In this document: positions 16,170-24,616 of the stretch, piece after piece
Numbering within the stretch: position 1 is the stretch's first letter
Layout of the letters: each line of letters begins with the position of its first letter
From: Halorussus halobius
GTDB taxonomy: Archaea; Halobacteriota; Halobacteria; Halobacteriales; Haladaptataceae
Assembly: GCF_004765805.1 (NCBI RefSeq)
Contig: NZ_SBIU01000005.1
Coordinates: forward strand, 124,001 to 188,000
DNA: 64,000 nt
Direction: 5' to 3'
The notes under the pieces: generated by a model
Database searches by the model: none
What the model saw: only the letters and a program-made list of their open reading frames with translations
Told to the model about the DNA's origin: nothing
Position numbers and translations under genes: made by a program

Positions 16170-17354
16170 TCAGAGCATATCATCTGTCGTCTTCGCGTTA
16201 CGTAACTCGCCGAGAGTAGTGTATCTTAATCCTTGCGGGTACTTCGACTCGTAAGCGACGGGGTCTTCAAGTTCGTAGAGTGATTCCGGCTCAAATTCGA
16301 TCACTTTCTTTCCATCAGCGATTTTCGCCCTGTCTTTGTAATCCAACGGTTCGCGCATCAACTCCGCCTCGTCGGGCTCAACTACATCGCTCACCTTCGC
16401 GAAGTATTTCACCTCTCGAACATCACCGGTGACGTACATCGCTACGTAGTCAAACTCGCTTCCGACGCGGACGAATCCCCACGCTTCGTTCTCCTTAAGG
16501 AACGGAAGCCCAGACTCTTTGGTTGGGAAGACGGCTACGCGAGCGTTTGCATCACCTTCAATTTCTTGCCGGGAAATCCTATCCACTACGCAGTTCTTAA
16601 GGGGTTCAATCTCATCGGGGGGATTATCTGTTTCCGCTTTTTCCTCATCTTCTACCTTTCTAGATGAATCCTCGCTGACGAACTGGCGCTGTTCGCGGAG
16701 CACCGAGACGAGGTTCTGAACGAACTCGCGGGACTGTTCTTCGAGGTCAATCGTGACTTCCCCGATTTCATTTCCCACCGCTTCGGTGACGGACTCGGTG
16801 ACGCTGTCCTCGTTCTCCTGAAGGTGCTGAATAGCTTGATTCGTCTCTGCAACCTGCTCAGCTATCTCGTCGGACCTCCCCGAGCGTATAGACTCTTTAG
16901 AGAGTAATTCCAGCATATCCGGATTCTCTGCGAGATCATCGAGATCGAACTGAACGACGGATACTTCCTCACCGCTATTCTGATGGCGGCTCTTTGTCAG
17001 TACTTCGAACGATTTTCCATTGGTTAGAATCCCCCAATCCACGTCGAGTTCCTGTCTCATGTAACTCTGTAACTGCTTGACTTCTCCATCAGTGAGTGTG
17101 GAGCGAACGGGTTTGACCTCCACAAATACGACGGGAGCGTCCCCTACGAGTAGTGCGTAATCGACATGGGTACTGCCGGAGGCCATTGGGACGGTGTATT
17201 CCAAAGAAACTTCGGTCGAGTAGAGATCCCAACCCAGCAGTTCGAGAAACGGTTGGACGAGTTTGACTTTCGTGTTTTCCTCGTCCATCTGCGGTGACGA
17301 CTCGATGAGTTGTTGACACCGCTTGACGTATTCGTTAACCCCGTTTCGGTCCAT
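16170..17354 (-). CDS. Solitary PD-(D/E)xK nuclease with type I restriction R-subunit-like N-terminus
   Basis: 394 residues from the ATG at 17354; an ATATATGTGT element lies about 31 bases upstream. The N-terminal 130 residues match the HSDR_N endonuclease fold: TKVKLVQPFLELLGWD, then HVDYALLVGDAPVVFVEVKP with D...ExK catalytic residues and SYMRQELDVDWGILTNGKSF. A charged helical or coiled region follows (about 170-255). A C-terminal domain of about 130 residues (ARVAVFPTKESGLPFL, WGFVRVGSEFDYVAMYVTGD) is one I do not recognise. No helicase, methylase or specificity gene is adjacent. Base composition is clearly AT-richer than the neighbours. Probably an acquired defence or mobile-element gene. 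Confidence 0.8.
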   Translation of the reverse strand: MDRNGVNEYVKRCQQLIESSPQMDEENTKVKLVQPFLELLGWDLYSTEVSLEYTVPMASGSTHVDYALLVGDAPVVFVEVKPVRSTLTDGEVKQLQSYMRQELDVDWGILTNGKSFEVLTKSRHQNSGEEVSVVQFDLDDLAENPDMLELLSKESIRSGRSDEIAEQVAETNQAIQHLQENEDSVTESVTEAVGNEIGEVTIDLEEQSREFVQNLVSVLREQRQFVSEDSSRKVEDEEKAETDNPPDEIEPLKNCVVDRISRQEIEGDANARVAVFPTKESGLPFLKENEAWGFVRVGSEFDYVAMYVTGDVREVKYFAKVSDVVEPDEAELMREPLDYKDRAKIADGKKVIEFEPESLYELEDPVAYESKYPQGLRYTTLGELRNAKTTDDML

Positions 17355-17528
17355 TAGGGAAATATTGAGAAACCAGGACACATATATCATGCTGAAAGAG
17401 CGGAATCCCGACCACGCTATCTCGGGGTCCGAGTTCGAGCACGAACGCCGACGAAGCTTTCGTCCGACGTATCACGTCGAATCCTTTATGGGAAGAACTA
17501 ATTGACCTCGTTAGCAACCCCACGAGCG

Positions 17529-18785
17529 ATGCGACGGCGTACCATGATCTCTGCACTCGCGGCCGGCTCGGTCTCCGGGTGCCTCCGGCTGACCGCCGGG
17601 GAGGGGACGGGCAACGGCAGTACGACGACGGCAGGAGCGTCGTCGAGCGGGACGGACGGCCGCTCCGGGGACGCGTCGGCCGAGAACGTCATCTGGGTCG
17701 GGCCGGACGACGGCGAGTTCGGCGAGGGCACCGAGTCGAACCCGTTCCGGGACCTCCAGCACGCGCTCGCGGTCGCCGAACCGGGGAGCGTGGTTCGCCT
17801 GCAGTCGGGCGAGTACCGCGCGAACGTCAACACGACCGGCGGGGGCGACCCCGGCGACCCCATCACGCTGACCGGCCCGCCCGACGCCGTCGTCCGGGCG
17901 GCCGAGGGCGGGTCGACGCTGCTGGGCATCATCCACAGCCACGTCCACGTCACGGGGCTGACCTTCGACGGGCTGGCCGACCCCGAGCGCAAGTGGAGCG
18001 ACGCGAGCGCGTGGGCGTCGGACATCGTCGTCGTCTCGCCGGGGCCGCGCTACGAGGACGAGGGCGTCGATTACCTCGAAGACGTGGTGTTCGAGCCCCA
18101 CGCGGTCGGCAACGCCGCCGGCAATCTGGTCCAGATCGAGCGCACGCGGAACGCCTCGCTGGGCGACTTCGAGGTGGTCGGCCCCGCCGGCGCGAGCTTC
18201 CACCCGGAGATGGACGACCCCGACGAGGCCCACTCCTCGCACGTCTTCTACGTCGGGACGTCGCCGCCGACCATCGAGGAGTACAAGCCGTGGGACTCGC
18301 TGGACAGGACTCGGGACGTCCGCATCCACCACGTCGACAACAGCGCGGGCTATCACCACTCGACGTTCGCGTCCGTCCGCGTCGGCTCGGAGAACGTCAC
18401 GGTCGAGTACTGCACCGACCGCAACTCCGGCAACGAGACCAGCGGCCAGAACCACGTGCCCGCGGTCGACCTCGGCGGGAACAACTGCGTGGTCAGGGGC
18501 AACGACGTCGGCGACTGCCGGTACGGCATCTCGCTGGGCGCGTGGTCGCCGACCGAGATGGCCGACGCCGCCGACTGGGCCCGGAACAACGACGTCTACA
18601 CCAACCGTCTCCAGGGCGTCTCCCGGGACGCGTTCGCGTTTCACGACACCACCCCCGAGGCCCAGCGGCTCCTCTGTGACAACCGCCTCGTCGGCGTGGA
18701 CGCCGACGAGTACGCGTACGCGACCGGCGAGTGCGAGGGGGCCGACGCGGACGCCGCCGGCATCGGCCACACCGCGGGTCGGTAG
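17529..18785 (+). CDS. Secreted parallel beta-helix lipoprotein
   Basis: 418 residues from the ATG at 17529. The N-terminus MRRRTMISALAAGSVSGCLR has an Arg-rich start and a lipobox ending in Cys, typical of haloarchaeal (often Tat-exported) lipoproteins. A Ser/Thr/Gly linker follows. From about residue 50 there is a right-handed beta-helix of the pectate-lyase/NosD type: WVGPDDGEFGEGTESNPFRD, LQHALAVAEPGSVVRLQSGE and later NHVPAVDLGGNNCVVRGNDV and YGISLGAWSP. Such proteins bind or cleave surface polysaccharides; no catalytic residues can be assigned. It follows the nuclease gene after a promoter-containing spacer. Confidence 0.78.
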   Translation: MRRRTMISALAAGSVSGCLRLTAGEGTGNGSTTTAGASSSGTDGRSGDASAENVIWVGPDDGEFGEGTESNPFRDLQHALAVAEPGSVVRLQSGEYRANVNTTGGGDPGDPITLTGPPDAVVRAAEGGSTLLGIIHSHVHVTGLTFDGLADPERKWSDASAWASDIVVVSPGPRYEDEGVDYLEDVVFEPHAVGNAAGNLVQIERTRNASLGDFEVVGPAGASFHPEMDDPDEAHSSHVFYVGTSPPTIEEYKPWDSLDRTRDVRIHHVDNSAGYHHSTFASVRVGSENVTVEYCTDRNSGNETSGQNHVPAVDLGGNNCVVRGNDVGDCRYGISLGAWSPTEMADAADWARNNDVYTNRLQGVSRDAFAFHDTTPEAQRLLCDNRLVGVDADEYAYATGECEGADADAAGIGHTAGR

Positions 18786-18810
18786 CTCGCGAACGGCCAT
18801 CCGAGCGCAC

Positions 18811-18890
18811 GCGACTACTCCGCCGCCCGCCGAATCGAACGCGACTACTCCGCCGCCCGCCGAATCGAACGCGACTACTCCGCCGTCCGC
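18811..18890. repeat. 30-bp tandem repeat derived from the 3' end of the next gene
   Basis: Two perfect 30-base units GCGACTACTCCGCCGCCCGC... start at 18811 and 18841. A third partial unit at 18871 runs into the coding 3' end of the minus-strand arylsulfotransferase-like gene (stop at 18875). Read on the minus strand, each unit repeats the last codons of that gene, RR(T/A)AE-stop. So the gene end has been duplicated outward, leaving spare stop codons. Confidence 0.85.
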
Positions 18891-20167
18891 CGGAGGTACC
18901 CTCCCCCGCCGACCAACGCGACCGCGACCAGCGACAGTCCCAGTTGCAGGCCGGCGAACCAGTAGGGCAGCCCGGGCACCGCGCCGCGTGCGAGGCTCAC
19001 CGCGGGGTCCAGCACGGGAAGCCGGGCGGCCGTCGCGGTGTTGACCTCGCCGTAGCGCTCGCCGGTTGGTCGCTCGCCCTCGGGGAGCCGCTCGGCCTCG
19101 TAGGGAATCCGGTCGACGGGCGCGCTCCAGAGGACCGTCCCGTTTTCGTCGACCTCGACGAGGCGCTTGTTCAGCGTGTCGGTGACGAGGGTGTGGCCGT
19201 TCGCGAGCCGGTCGGCGTCGCGGGGCCAGTCGAACGGGATGCCGCCGGCCGAGTCGAGTTCCCACGCGACCTCCCACTCGTCGGTGCTCGCGTTGCGGTG
19301 GAGTTCGACCACGCGGTTGTTGTCGCTGTCCGCGACCAGAATCGCGCCGTCGCCGAGCCACTGGGGGTTGTGCTGGTGGTACAGCACGTCGGGGTCGCCA
19401 CACCGCACGTCGCCGTCGCCGTCGGCGTCACGCAACTGGTTGCTCTGGGTGCACGAGGAGTCGTCGCCGTCGTCCTCGTTGACGACCTCGACGACGCCCT
19501 CGCCGCGCTCGACCACGAGAATCTGGTTGGCGTTGCGAACCGAGACGAGATACCGGCCCTCGTCGATGGCGTCGACGTCGTTGATGTGAAGCCAGTCCGT
19601 GGTCGTGGGGTCGTCGGGCGCGTCGTAGAACGACTCGCCGCGCCACTCCCAGACTGTCTCGCCGTCCTCGATTATGGCGATTCGCTCGTTCTCCATGTCG
19701 GTCATCAGGAACTGGCCGTCGCCGACCCGCTCGACGTCGTGGACCTCGCTGTTCGTCGGGGACCTCACGGGAAACGAGCGCTCGGTGACGACCTCGGGCG
19801 AGGGTTCGGGGTCGATGACGCGGAACCCGGTCCGGGTACACGGCGACTCGTAGGGACCGCAGTCCTCGTAGCCGCCCTGCATGAACCCGGCCATCACGCT
19901 CCCGTTGTCGAGCATCGTCACGTCGAAGTAGCTGTCGGTGTCGCCGGCGCGCCACGCCACGTCGTCGCCCTCGAAGAGTTCGACGCTGCCGTGGTCGTGC
20001 CACCCCGGACCGCCGCCCTGCACGCCGACGAGCGTCTCGCGCGTCTGGTTCTCACTCCCGGCGTCGACGCTCCGGTCGGGCGCGACGAGCGCGCTGACCG
20101 TGAGCGTCGAGGCGAGGAGGGCGACCCCGAGAACCGCAAACACCGTACCGAGCGTCCGTCTATCCAT
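18875..20167 (-). CDS. Arylsulfotransferase (ASST)-like beta-propeller membrane protein
   Basis: 430 residues from the ATG at 20167. An N-terminal membrane anchor (LGTVFAVLGVALLASTLTVS) precedes a beta-propeller with repeats of the form HDVERVGDGQFLMTDMENER, WLHINDVDAIDEGRYLVSVR and NPQWLGDGAILVADSDNNRV, and then a second C-terminal membrane segment (GLQLGLSLVAVALVGGGGYL). This is the layout of haloarchaeal arylsulfotransferase-family proteins. Sulfotransfer has not been shown for them and the catalytic His cannot be assigned with confidence. The propeller probably faces outside. Its last codons are tandemly duplicated downstream. Confidence 0.82.
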   Translation of the reverse strand: MDRRTLGTVFAVLGVALLASTLTVSALVAPDRSVDAGSENQTRETLVGVQGGGPGWHDHGSVELFEGDDVAWRAGDTDSYFDVTMLDNGSVMAGFMQGGYEDCGPYESPCTRTGFRVIDPEPSPEVVTERSFPVRSPTNSEVHDVERVGDGQFLMTDMENERIAIIEDGETVWEWRGESFYDAPDDPTTTDWLHINDVDAIDEGRYLVSVRNANQILVVERGEGVVEVVNEDDGDDSSCTQSNQLRDADGDGDVRCGDPDVLYHQHNPQWLGDGAILVADSDNNRVVELHRNASTDEWEVAWELDSAGGIPFDWPRDADRLANGHTLVTDTLNKRLVEVDENGTVLWSAPVDRIPYEAERLPEGERPTGERYGEVNTATAARLPVLDPAVSLARGAVPGLPYWFAGLQLGLSLVAVALVGGGGYLRRTAE

Positions 20168-20352
20168 GCGGAATCGGTGGCGGTGGTCCGAGTGAAAAGG
20201 CTTCGAAGTCACGACGCACGCCGGCGTCCGAGCGACTACGGACAGAGCCTCGAATCGACACGCCGAGTCGACTCGACGAGGTGACTGGACAGCGAATCGA
20301 CCGGTCCGCTCCCCCACAAACCTTTTCTCCGGCCGCTGAGTGGTTTCGCCCA

Positions 20353-21162
20353 ATGGCCGACGTGGACGAACTCCTGACGGACGTCACCGACGATGCCGAC
20401 GCGCTCTTCCTGTTTTCGCCAAGCGGGTCCTACTACGAACGCTGTACCGAACTCGACGCCGAACTGGTCGTGGTCGCGCCCGAGAACGCGGTGGGAGCCG
20501 AGGCGTTCGTCGAACTGCCGCTGTCGTTCGACGACGTCCGCGAACGCGTGGAGTTCGGCATCGAGGGCGGATTGGAACAGGGGCTGGTCGACGACGGCGA
20601 CGTGGTCGTCTGCGCGCTGAGCGTCTTCGACGGCGAGACCGACACCGTGACCCGGGCGCGGGCCAGCGACTCGATGCACTCGGGGGTCTACGACCTGTTC
20701 GCCAACTCGCGGGCCGACTCTGGGGTCATCCGGGACGTCTTCGAGGTGGCCATCGAACTCGGCCGGAAGGGTCAGAAGGGCGAGCCCGTGGGCGCGCTGT
20801 TCGTCGTCGGCGACGCCGGCAAGGTCATGAACAAGTCCCGCCCGCTATCCTACAACCCCTTCGAGAAGTCCCACGTCCACGTCGGCGACCCCATCGTGAA
20901 CGTGATGCTCAAGGAGTTCTCGCGGCTCGACGGGGCCTTCGTCATCTCGGACGCGGGCAAAATCGTCTCGGCGTACCGCTACCTCGAACCATCCGCCGAG
21001 GGCGTCGACATCCCGAAGGGGCTGGGCACTCGCCACATGGCGGCCGCCGGCGTCACCCGCGAGACCAACGCCACCGCCATCGTACTCAGCGAGAGCGACG
21101 GCCTCGTTCGAGCGTTCAAGGGCGGTGACCTGATACTCGAACTCGACCCGGAGGCGTACTGA
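20353..21162 (+). CDS. dacZ: Diadenylate cyclase DacZ (cyclic di-AMP synthase)
   Basis: 269 residues from the ATG at 20353; a CCTTTTC element lies about 28 bases upstream. The C-terminal half is a DisA_N/DAC domain with LDGAFVISDAGKIVSAYRYL (DGA motif) and GLGTRHMAAAGVT (the RH(R) motif). An N-terminal PK-like alpha/beta domain precedes it, as in DacZ of other haloarchaea. The enzyme joins two ATP into cyclic di-AMP. In Euryarchaeota DacZ is linked to osmotic and potassium homeostasis. The stop overlaps the start of an MscS-type channel gene (TGATG), which fits that role. Confidence 0.93.
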   Translation: MADVDELLTDVTDDADALFLFSPSGSYYERCTELDAELVVVAPENAVGAEAFVELPLSFDDVRERVEFGIEGGLEQGLVDDGDVVVCALSVFDGETDTVTRARASDSMHSGVYDLFANSRADSGVIRDVFEVAIELGRKGQKGEPVGALFVVGDAGKVMNKSRPLSYNPFEKSHVHVGDPIVNVMLKEFSRLDGAFVISDAGKIVSAYRYLEPSAEGVDIPKGLGTRHMAAAGVTRETNATAIVLSESDGLVRAFKGGDLILELDPEAY

Positions 21163-21947
21163 TGACGCCGATGCAGCCCGAGTGGACCGTACTCCTCCGC
21201 GAGGAGTTCCAGTACGTGCTCGCGGTGCTCATCCTGTTCGTGGGGAGCCTCGCCGGGTACGTCATCGGCCAGCTCAACGAGCGGCTGCTGACCGCCGCCG
21301 GCGTCCCCGAGGCGGTCGAGCGGACGCCGTTCGAGCGCACGGCCCAGAGTCTGGGCACCGACACGGTCACGCTGGTCGCCAGGCTGAGCTCGTGGTTCAT
21401 CTACGGCGTGGTGGTGCTCATCGCGCTCAACGTCGCCGACCTGCTGAACGCCCAGCTGTTCTGGAGCGGCGTGCTCACCTTCATCCCGGACCTGTTCATC
21501 GCCATCCTCGTGTTCATCGCCGGGTTCGTCGTGGCCGACAAGGCCGAACTCGTGGTGGGCGAGCGCCTCCGGTCGGTCAAGCTCCCGGAGGTCGGTCTCC
21601 TCCCGCGGCTCGTCAAGTACACCATCGTCTTCCTCGCGGCGCTGGTCGCGTTCGCCCAGATCGGCGTCGCGGTCGGCGCGTTGCTCATCCTGCTGGCGGC
21701 GTACGCGTTCGCGGCCATCCTGTTCGCGGCCGTCGCGTTCCGGGACCTCCTGCGGTCGAGCGCGGCCGGGGTCTACCTCCTGTTGAACCAGCCCTACGGC
21801 ATCGGCGACGAGGTCCGGGTGGGCGACGACCGGGGCGTCGTCCAGGAGGTCGACGTGTTCGTCACGCGCATCGAGAGCAACGACGAGGAGTACATCGTCC
21901 CGAACAGCCGGGTGTTCGAGGACGGCGTGGTCCGCATCCGGAAGTGA
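21162..21947 (+). CDS. MscS-family mechanosensitive ion channel
   Basis: A 261-residue membrane protein with four or five N-terminal membrane segments and the pore-like helix GALLILLAAYAFAAILFAAV. An MscS beta-domain follows: LLLNQPYGIGDEVRVGDDRG then EVDVFVTRIESNDEEYIVPN. The final cytoplasmic cage domain is short, so it is a minimal channel. It probably releases solutes on hypo-osmotic shock. The translational overlap with dacZ suggests joint expression, and cyclic di-AMP control is possible but not shown. Confidence 0.9.
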   Translation: MTPMQPEWTVLLREEFQYVLAVLILFVGSLAGYVIGQLNERLLTAAGVPEAVERTPFERTAQSLGTDTVTLVARLSSWFIYGVVVLIALNVADLLNAQLFWSGVLTFIPDLFIAILVFIAGFVVADKAELVVGERLRSVKLPEVGLLPRLVKYTIVFLAALVAFAQIGVAVGALLILLAAYAFAAILFAAVAFRDLLRSSAAGVYLLLNQPYGIGDEVRVGDDRGVVQEVDVFVTRIESNDEEYIVPNSRVFEDGVVRIRK

Positions 21948-21951
21948 TTCG

Positions 21952-22470
21952 ATGCCGGGAACGCCCGACCCAGTCCTCGGCAGCAGGCTCCTCACGTTCG
22001 GCGTCGCGGGCGTGGTCGGCCTCGCCGCCGCGCTCGCGCCGGTCGTCCTGTCGCGGGCGCTCGGCGACTCGACCCACCGGCCGGAACTGGTAGCGGTCGG
22101 CGGCGGACTGGCGTACGCGCTGGTCTGCGTCGGCGCGTGGGCCGGCGCGCGACTCGCCGCCGACGCGTTCGTTTCGGGCATGGTCGCGGACCCGCTCACT
22201 CTCGTCGGGTGGACGCTGGCGGGCGTCCTCGCGCTCGGCGCGCAGGCAGCCGTTCCGTACTACTGCTACGCGCGCTGGGGACTCGTCGTCCCGCTGGCGG
22301 CGCTGTTCGGCGCGACCGTCCTCGTGCTGGTCGCGTTCCTCGGCGTTCGGGGCGAGTCCGACCCGCTCGCGCTCTACGCGCTGTTTTTCGGGCCGGCTGT
22401 CGCGGCCGGGACCTGCGTCCTCGCGCTCGCGGAGTTCGGCGTCCGGCGGTACGTGCTGGGCGGTGTCTGA
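21952..22470 (+). CDS. Small multi-pass membrane protein
   Basis: A 172-residue hydrophobic protein with about five membrane segments, for example LLTFGVAGVVGLAAALAPVV and GWTLAGVLALGAQAAVPYYC. It begins four bases after the MscS gene, so it is probably the third gene of the dacZ operon. I recognise no family, and no catalytic motif is visible. Confidence 0.7.
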   Translation: MPGTPDPVLGSRLLTFGVAGVVGLAAALAPVVLSRALGDSTHRPELVAVGGGLAYALVCVGAWAGARLAADAFVSGMVADPLTLVGWTLAGVLALGAQAAVPYYCYARWGLVVPLAALFGATVLVLVAFLGVRGESDPLALYALFFGPAVAAGTCVLALAEFGVRRYVLGGV

Positions 22471-22550
22471 CTCGCCGGCCGCCCGACTCGGTCCCGGCCA
22501 CGACCCGGAATCGGCAACCCTTTTGCCGGTCGCTTGCGCGGACTCGGGAC

Positions 22551-23135
22551 GTGCACAAGATAACCAACAGCGGGTGGATAGAGGTGGTCACCGGCTGCAT
22601 GTTCTCGGGCAAGACCGAGGAGCTGCTCCGGCGGCTCCGGCGGGCCGAGATCGCCGGGCAGGACGTGGCGGCGTTCAAGCCGTCGGTCGACGACCGCTAC
22701 GGCGAGGAGACCGTGGGCTCGCACGACGGTCGCCAGTGGGACGCCACCGTGGTCGACCCCGACGAGGGCGTCTGGGAGGTCGTCGACGAACTCGACGGCG
22801 AGGACGTGGTGGCGATAGACGAGGCCAACTTCTTCTCGACCGAACTCGTCGACGTCTGCGAGCACCTCGCGGACCGGGACCGCCGGGTCGTCGTCTCCGG
22901 ACTCGACCAGACGTTCCGGGCCGAACCGTTCGAGCCGGTGCCCGAACTGATATCGCTGGCCGAGTACGTCGACAAGTACCGCGCCATCTGCGCGGCGTGT
23001 GGCGAGCCCGCGACCCGAACCCAGCGGCTCATCGACGGCCAACCGGCCCACGTCGACGACCCGACCGTCCTCGTCGGAGCCGAGGAGTCCTACGAGGCCC
23101 GATGTCGGAACTGTCATATCCTTCGGGCCGACTAG
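22551..23135 (+). CDS. tdk: Thymidine kinase (type II)
   Basis: 194 residues from a GTG at 22551, supported by a CCCTTTTGCC element about 30 bases upstream and the typical N-terminus HKITNSGWIEVVTG. It has GCMFSGKTEELLRRLRR (P-loop), VVAIDEANFF (Walker B), SGLDQTFRAEPFEP (lasso/acceptor region) and two Cys pairs CAACGEPATRTQRL and CRNCH that bind zinc. It phosphorylates thymidine in the salvage pathway. Confidence 0.94.
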   Translation: MHKITNSGWIEVVTGCMFSGKTEELLRRLRRAEIAGQDVAAFKPSVDDRYGEETVGSHDGRQWDATVVDPDEGVWEVVDELDGEDVVAIDEANFFSTELVDVCEHLADRDRRVVVSGLDQTFRAEPFEPVPELISLAEYVDKYRAICAACGEPATRTQRLIDGQPAHVDDPTVLVGAEESYEARCRNCHILRAD

Positions 23136-23142
23136 TCCAGCC

Positions 23143-23796
23143 GTGACGCAGTGGGTCGAGAATCCCTCGGGCGGACGCGAGCGCGGTCCCGCGGCGCTGG
23201 CCCGCGCGTGGGTCGAGGTGCTGGTCCGGCCTCGGCGGTTCTTCGAGCGCGGGGTCGCGCCCGGCGACCAGGCTCCGGGGCTGGTGTTCGTGATAGCCGT
23301 CGTGGTCGTCGAGGAGGCCACCCGGTTCGCGCTGGTCCCCGGCGCGGCCCCGACGCTCGGCGGGCGACCCGGCCTCTCGGCAGCGTTCGGGGTCGCGGTG
23401 GCCGCGCTGTTCGTCGCGCCCGCCGCGCTCCACCTCATCGCCGCCGTCCAGACGCTCGTCCTGATGGTAGCGGTCCCCGACCGGGCCGGTATCAGCGAGA
23501 CGGTCCAGACCGTCGCGTACGCCACCGCGCCGTGCGCGCTCGCGGGGATTCCGAGCCCGACCCTGCGGGCGCTCTGTGCCACCTACGGCGCAGTGCTGTT
23601 CGTGGTCGGGCTCCGGACGGTCCACGGCACTTCGACGCTCCGAGCGCTGGTCGCGGGGGCCGTCCCGGCCGCGCTGGTGTTCGGCTACGCCTTCCGGGGG
23701 TTCGCGGCGCTGGACGAACTGGTCGTCGCGCACGCGGACGAGGTGTGTATCCGACTCGTGGAACTCGACGCCACCGTCTGTTTCACGGTCGGATGA
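23143..23796 (+). CDS. YIP1-family membrane protein
   Basis: 217 residues from a GTG at 23143, eight bases after tdk. The N-terminus has the YIP1 pattern ARAWVEVLVRPRRFFERGV (L-x-x-P-x-x-F-F). Five membrane segments follow, with PDRAGISETVQTVAYATAPC and AGIPSPTLRALCATYGAVLF. Archaeal YIP1-like proteins are uncharacterised. Probably co-transcribed with tdk. Confidence 0.83.
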   Translation: MTQWVENPSGGRERGPAALARAWVEVLVRPRRFFERGVAPGDQAPGLVFVIAVVVVEEATRFALVPGAAPTLGGRPGLSAAFGVAVAALFVAPAALHLIAAVQTLVLMVAVPDRAGISETVQTVAYATAPCALAGIPSPTLRALCATYGAVLFVVGLRTVHGTSTLRALVAGAVPAALVFGYAFRGFAALDELVVAHADEVCIRLVELDATVCFTVG

Positions 23797-24257
23797 CCGT
23801 CGAGTCCGTCGATTCGAGCGTCGGGGTTTGCGTGCGATAACTCGCCCTTTTCGCGGTGCGTACGCTACCCATCTTTCTCACTCGGCGCACACTGGCGTCT
23901 TGCCGAACGACGCGAGGCACGGCTCGTGGCCGCGTGGCTCCCGCGACGCGGCTTCGTGTCGCGCCATCATTGGCGCGAGCGACGACTGTGCGAAGCGAAC
24001 GAGGAGGCTGGGGAGGCGTGAGGCTCTCGCTGCGCGATGGCGGTGCCGTGCGGTACCAGTGGCGTCGCAGTCGCGGTGGCGGTGCCGTTGCGGTGACTCG
24101 TTGGCGCTAGCAGTCGCTAGCGTCTCGTCGCCGGCTCGTCCTCCGCGTCTCGCTGTCGACTCCGTTCCCTACGGTTCACAGCCGATTCCGTTTTCGACGT
24201 GCCGGTGTTCCCCCCGACCCGCTCACTTATAAGACCGTCCGCGCCGAACCCGAGTCC
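23797..24257. other. 461-bp spacer holding a repeat element and a promoter
   Basis: The middle contains GC-rich repeat copy 2 (24004-24122). The last 40 bases carry a clear TATA-like CACTTATAAGAC (24224-24235), about 28 bases before the next gene. No protein is credible. Confidence 0.5.
24004..24122. repeat. Intergenic repeat element, copy 2 (left half)
   Basis: It begins GAGGCTGGGGAGGCGTGAGG (24004), the terminal sequence shared with copies 1, 3 and 4. It continues into CGGTGCCGTGCGGT and GTCGCGGTGGCGGTGCCGTT runs, and then CGCTAGCAGTCGCTAGCG. The complementary right arm seen in copies 1 and 3 is missing, so this copy appears truncated. Confidence 0.65.
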
Positions 24258-24521
24258 GTGCTCAACCTGATACTCGACGATTTCATGGTCGAACTCACGG
24301 ACGGAACCATCCGGAACGTCGGTCCCTCGAACAAGTCCGGCACCGCGAAGCTGTTCGACGTCGAGTCGGCCGAAGCCCGGGAGTTCGGCGACAAGCGCGT
24401 GAAGGTCGTCTGCGAGGACGACGACGGCAACGAGGTCCAGGTCGCGCTGTTCCCCGAGCAGGTCCGCGAGATAGCCGACGACATCGAGGCGCTGGAGGAC
24501 GACAGTCCGGTGTTCGAGTAG
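24258..24521 (+). CDS. Small conserved haloarchaeal protein, function unknown
   Basis: 87 residues from a GTG at 24258, with TATA element TTATAAG about 28 bases upstream (leaderless). The sequence alternates strands and charged turns (MVELTDGTIRNVGPSNKSG, KVVCEDDDGNEVQVALFPEQ) and ends acidic. It looks like a compact beta protein. I recognise no named family. Confidence 0.72.
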   Translation: MLNLILDDFMVELTDGTIRNVGPSNKSGTAKLFDVESAEAREFGDKRVKVVCEDDDGNEVQVALFPEQVREIADDIEALEDDSPVFE

Positions 24522-24616
24522 CCGGGGACTCGTCGGGGCCGCCGGGGAACCGCCACAACGGGCAGTTCCGAAACCCCCCTCGCGAGTCGCCGAGCGCGTC
24601 CCGGGACCGCGGCGGT

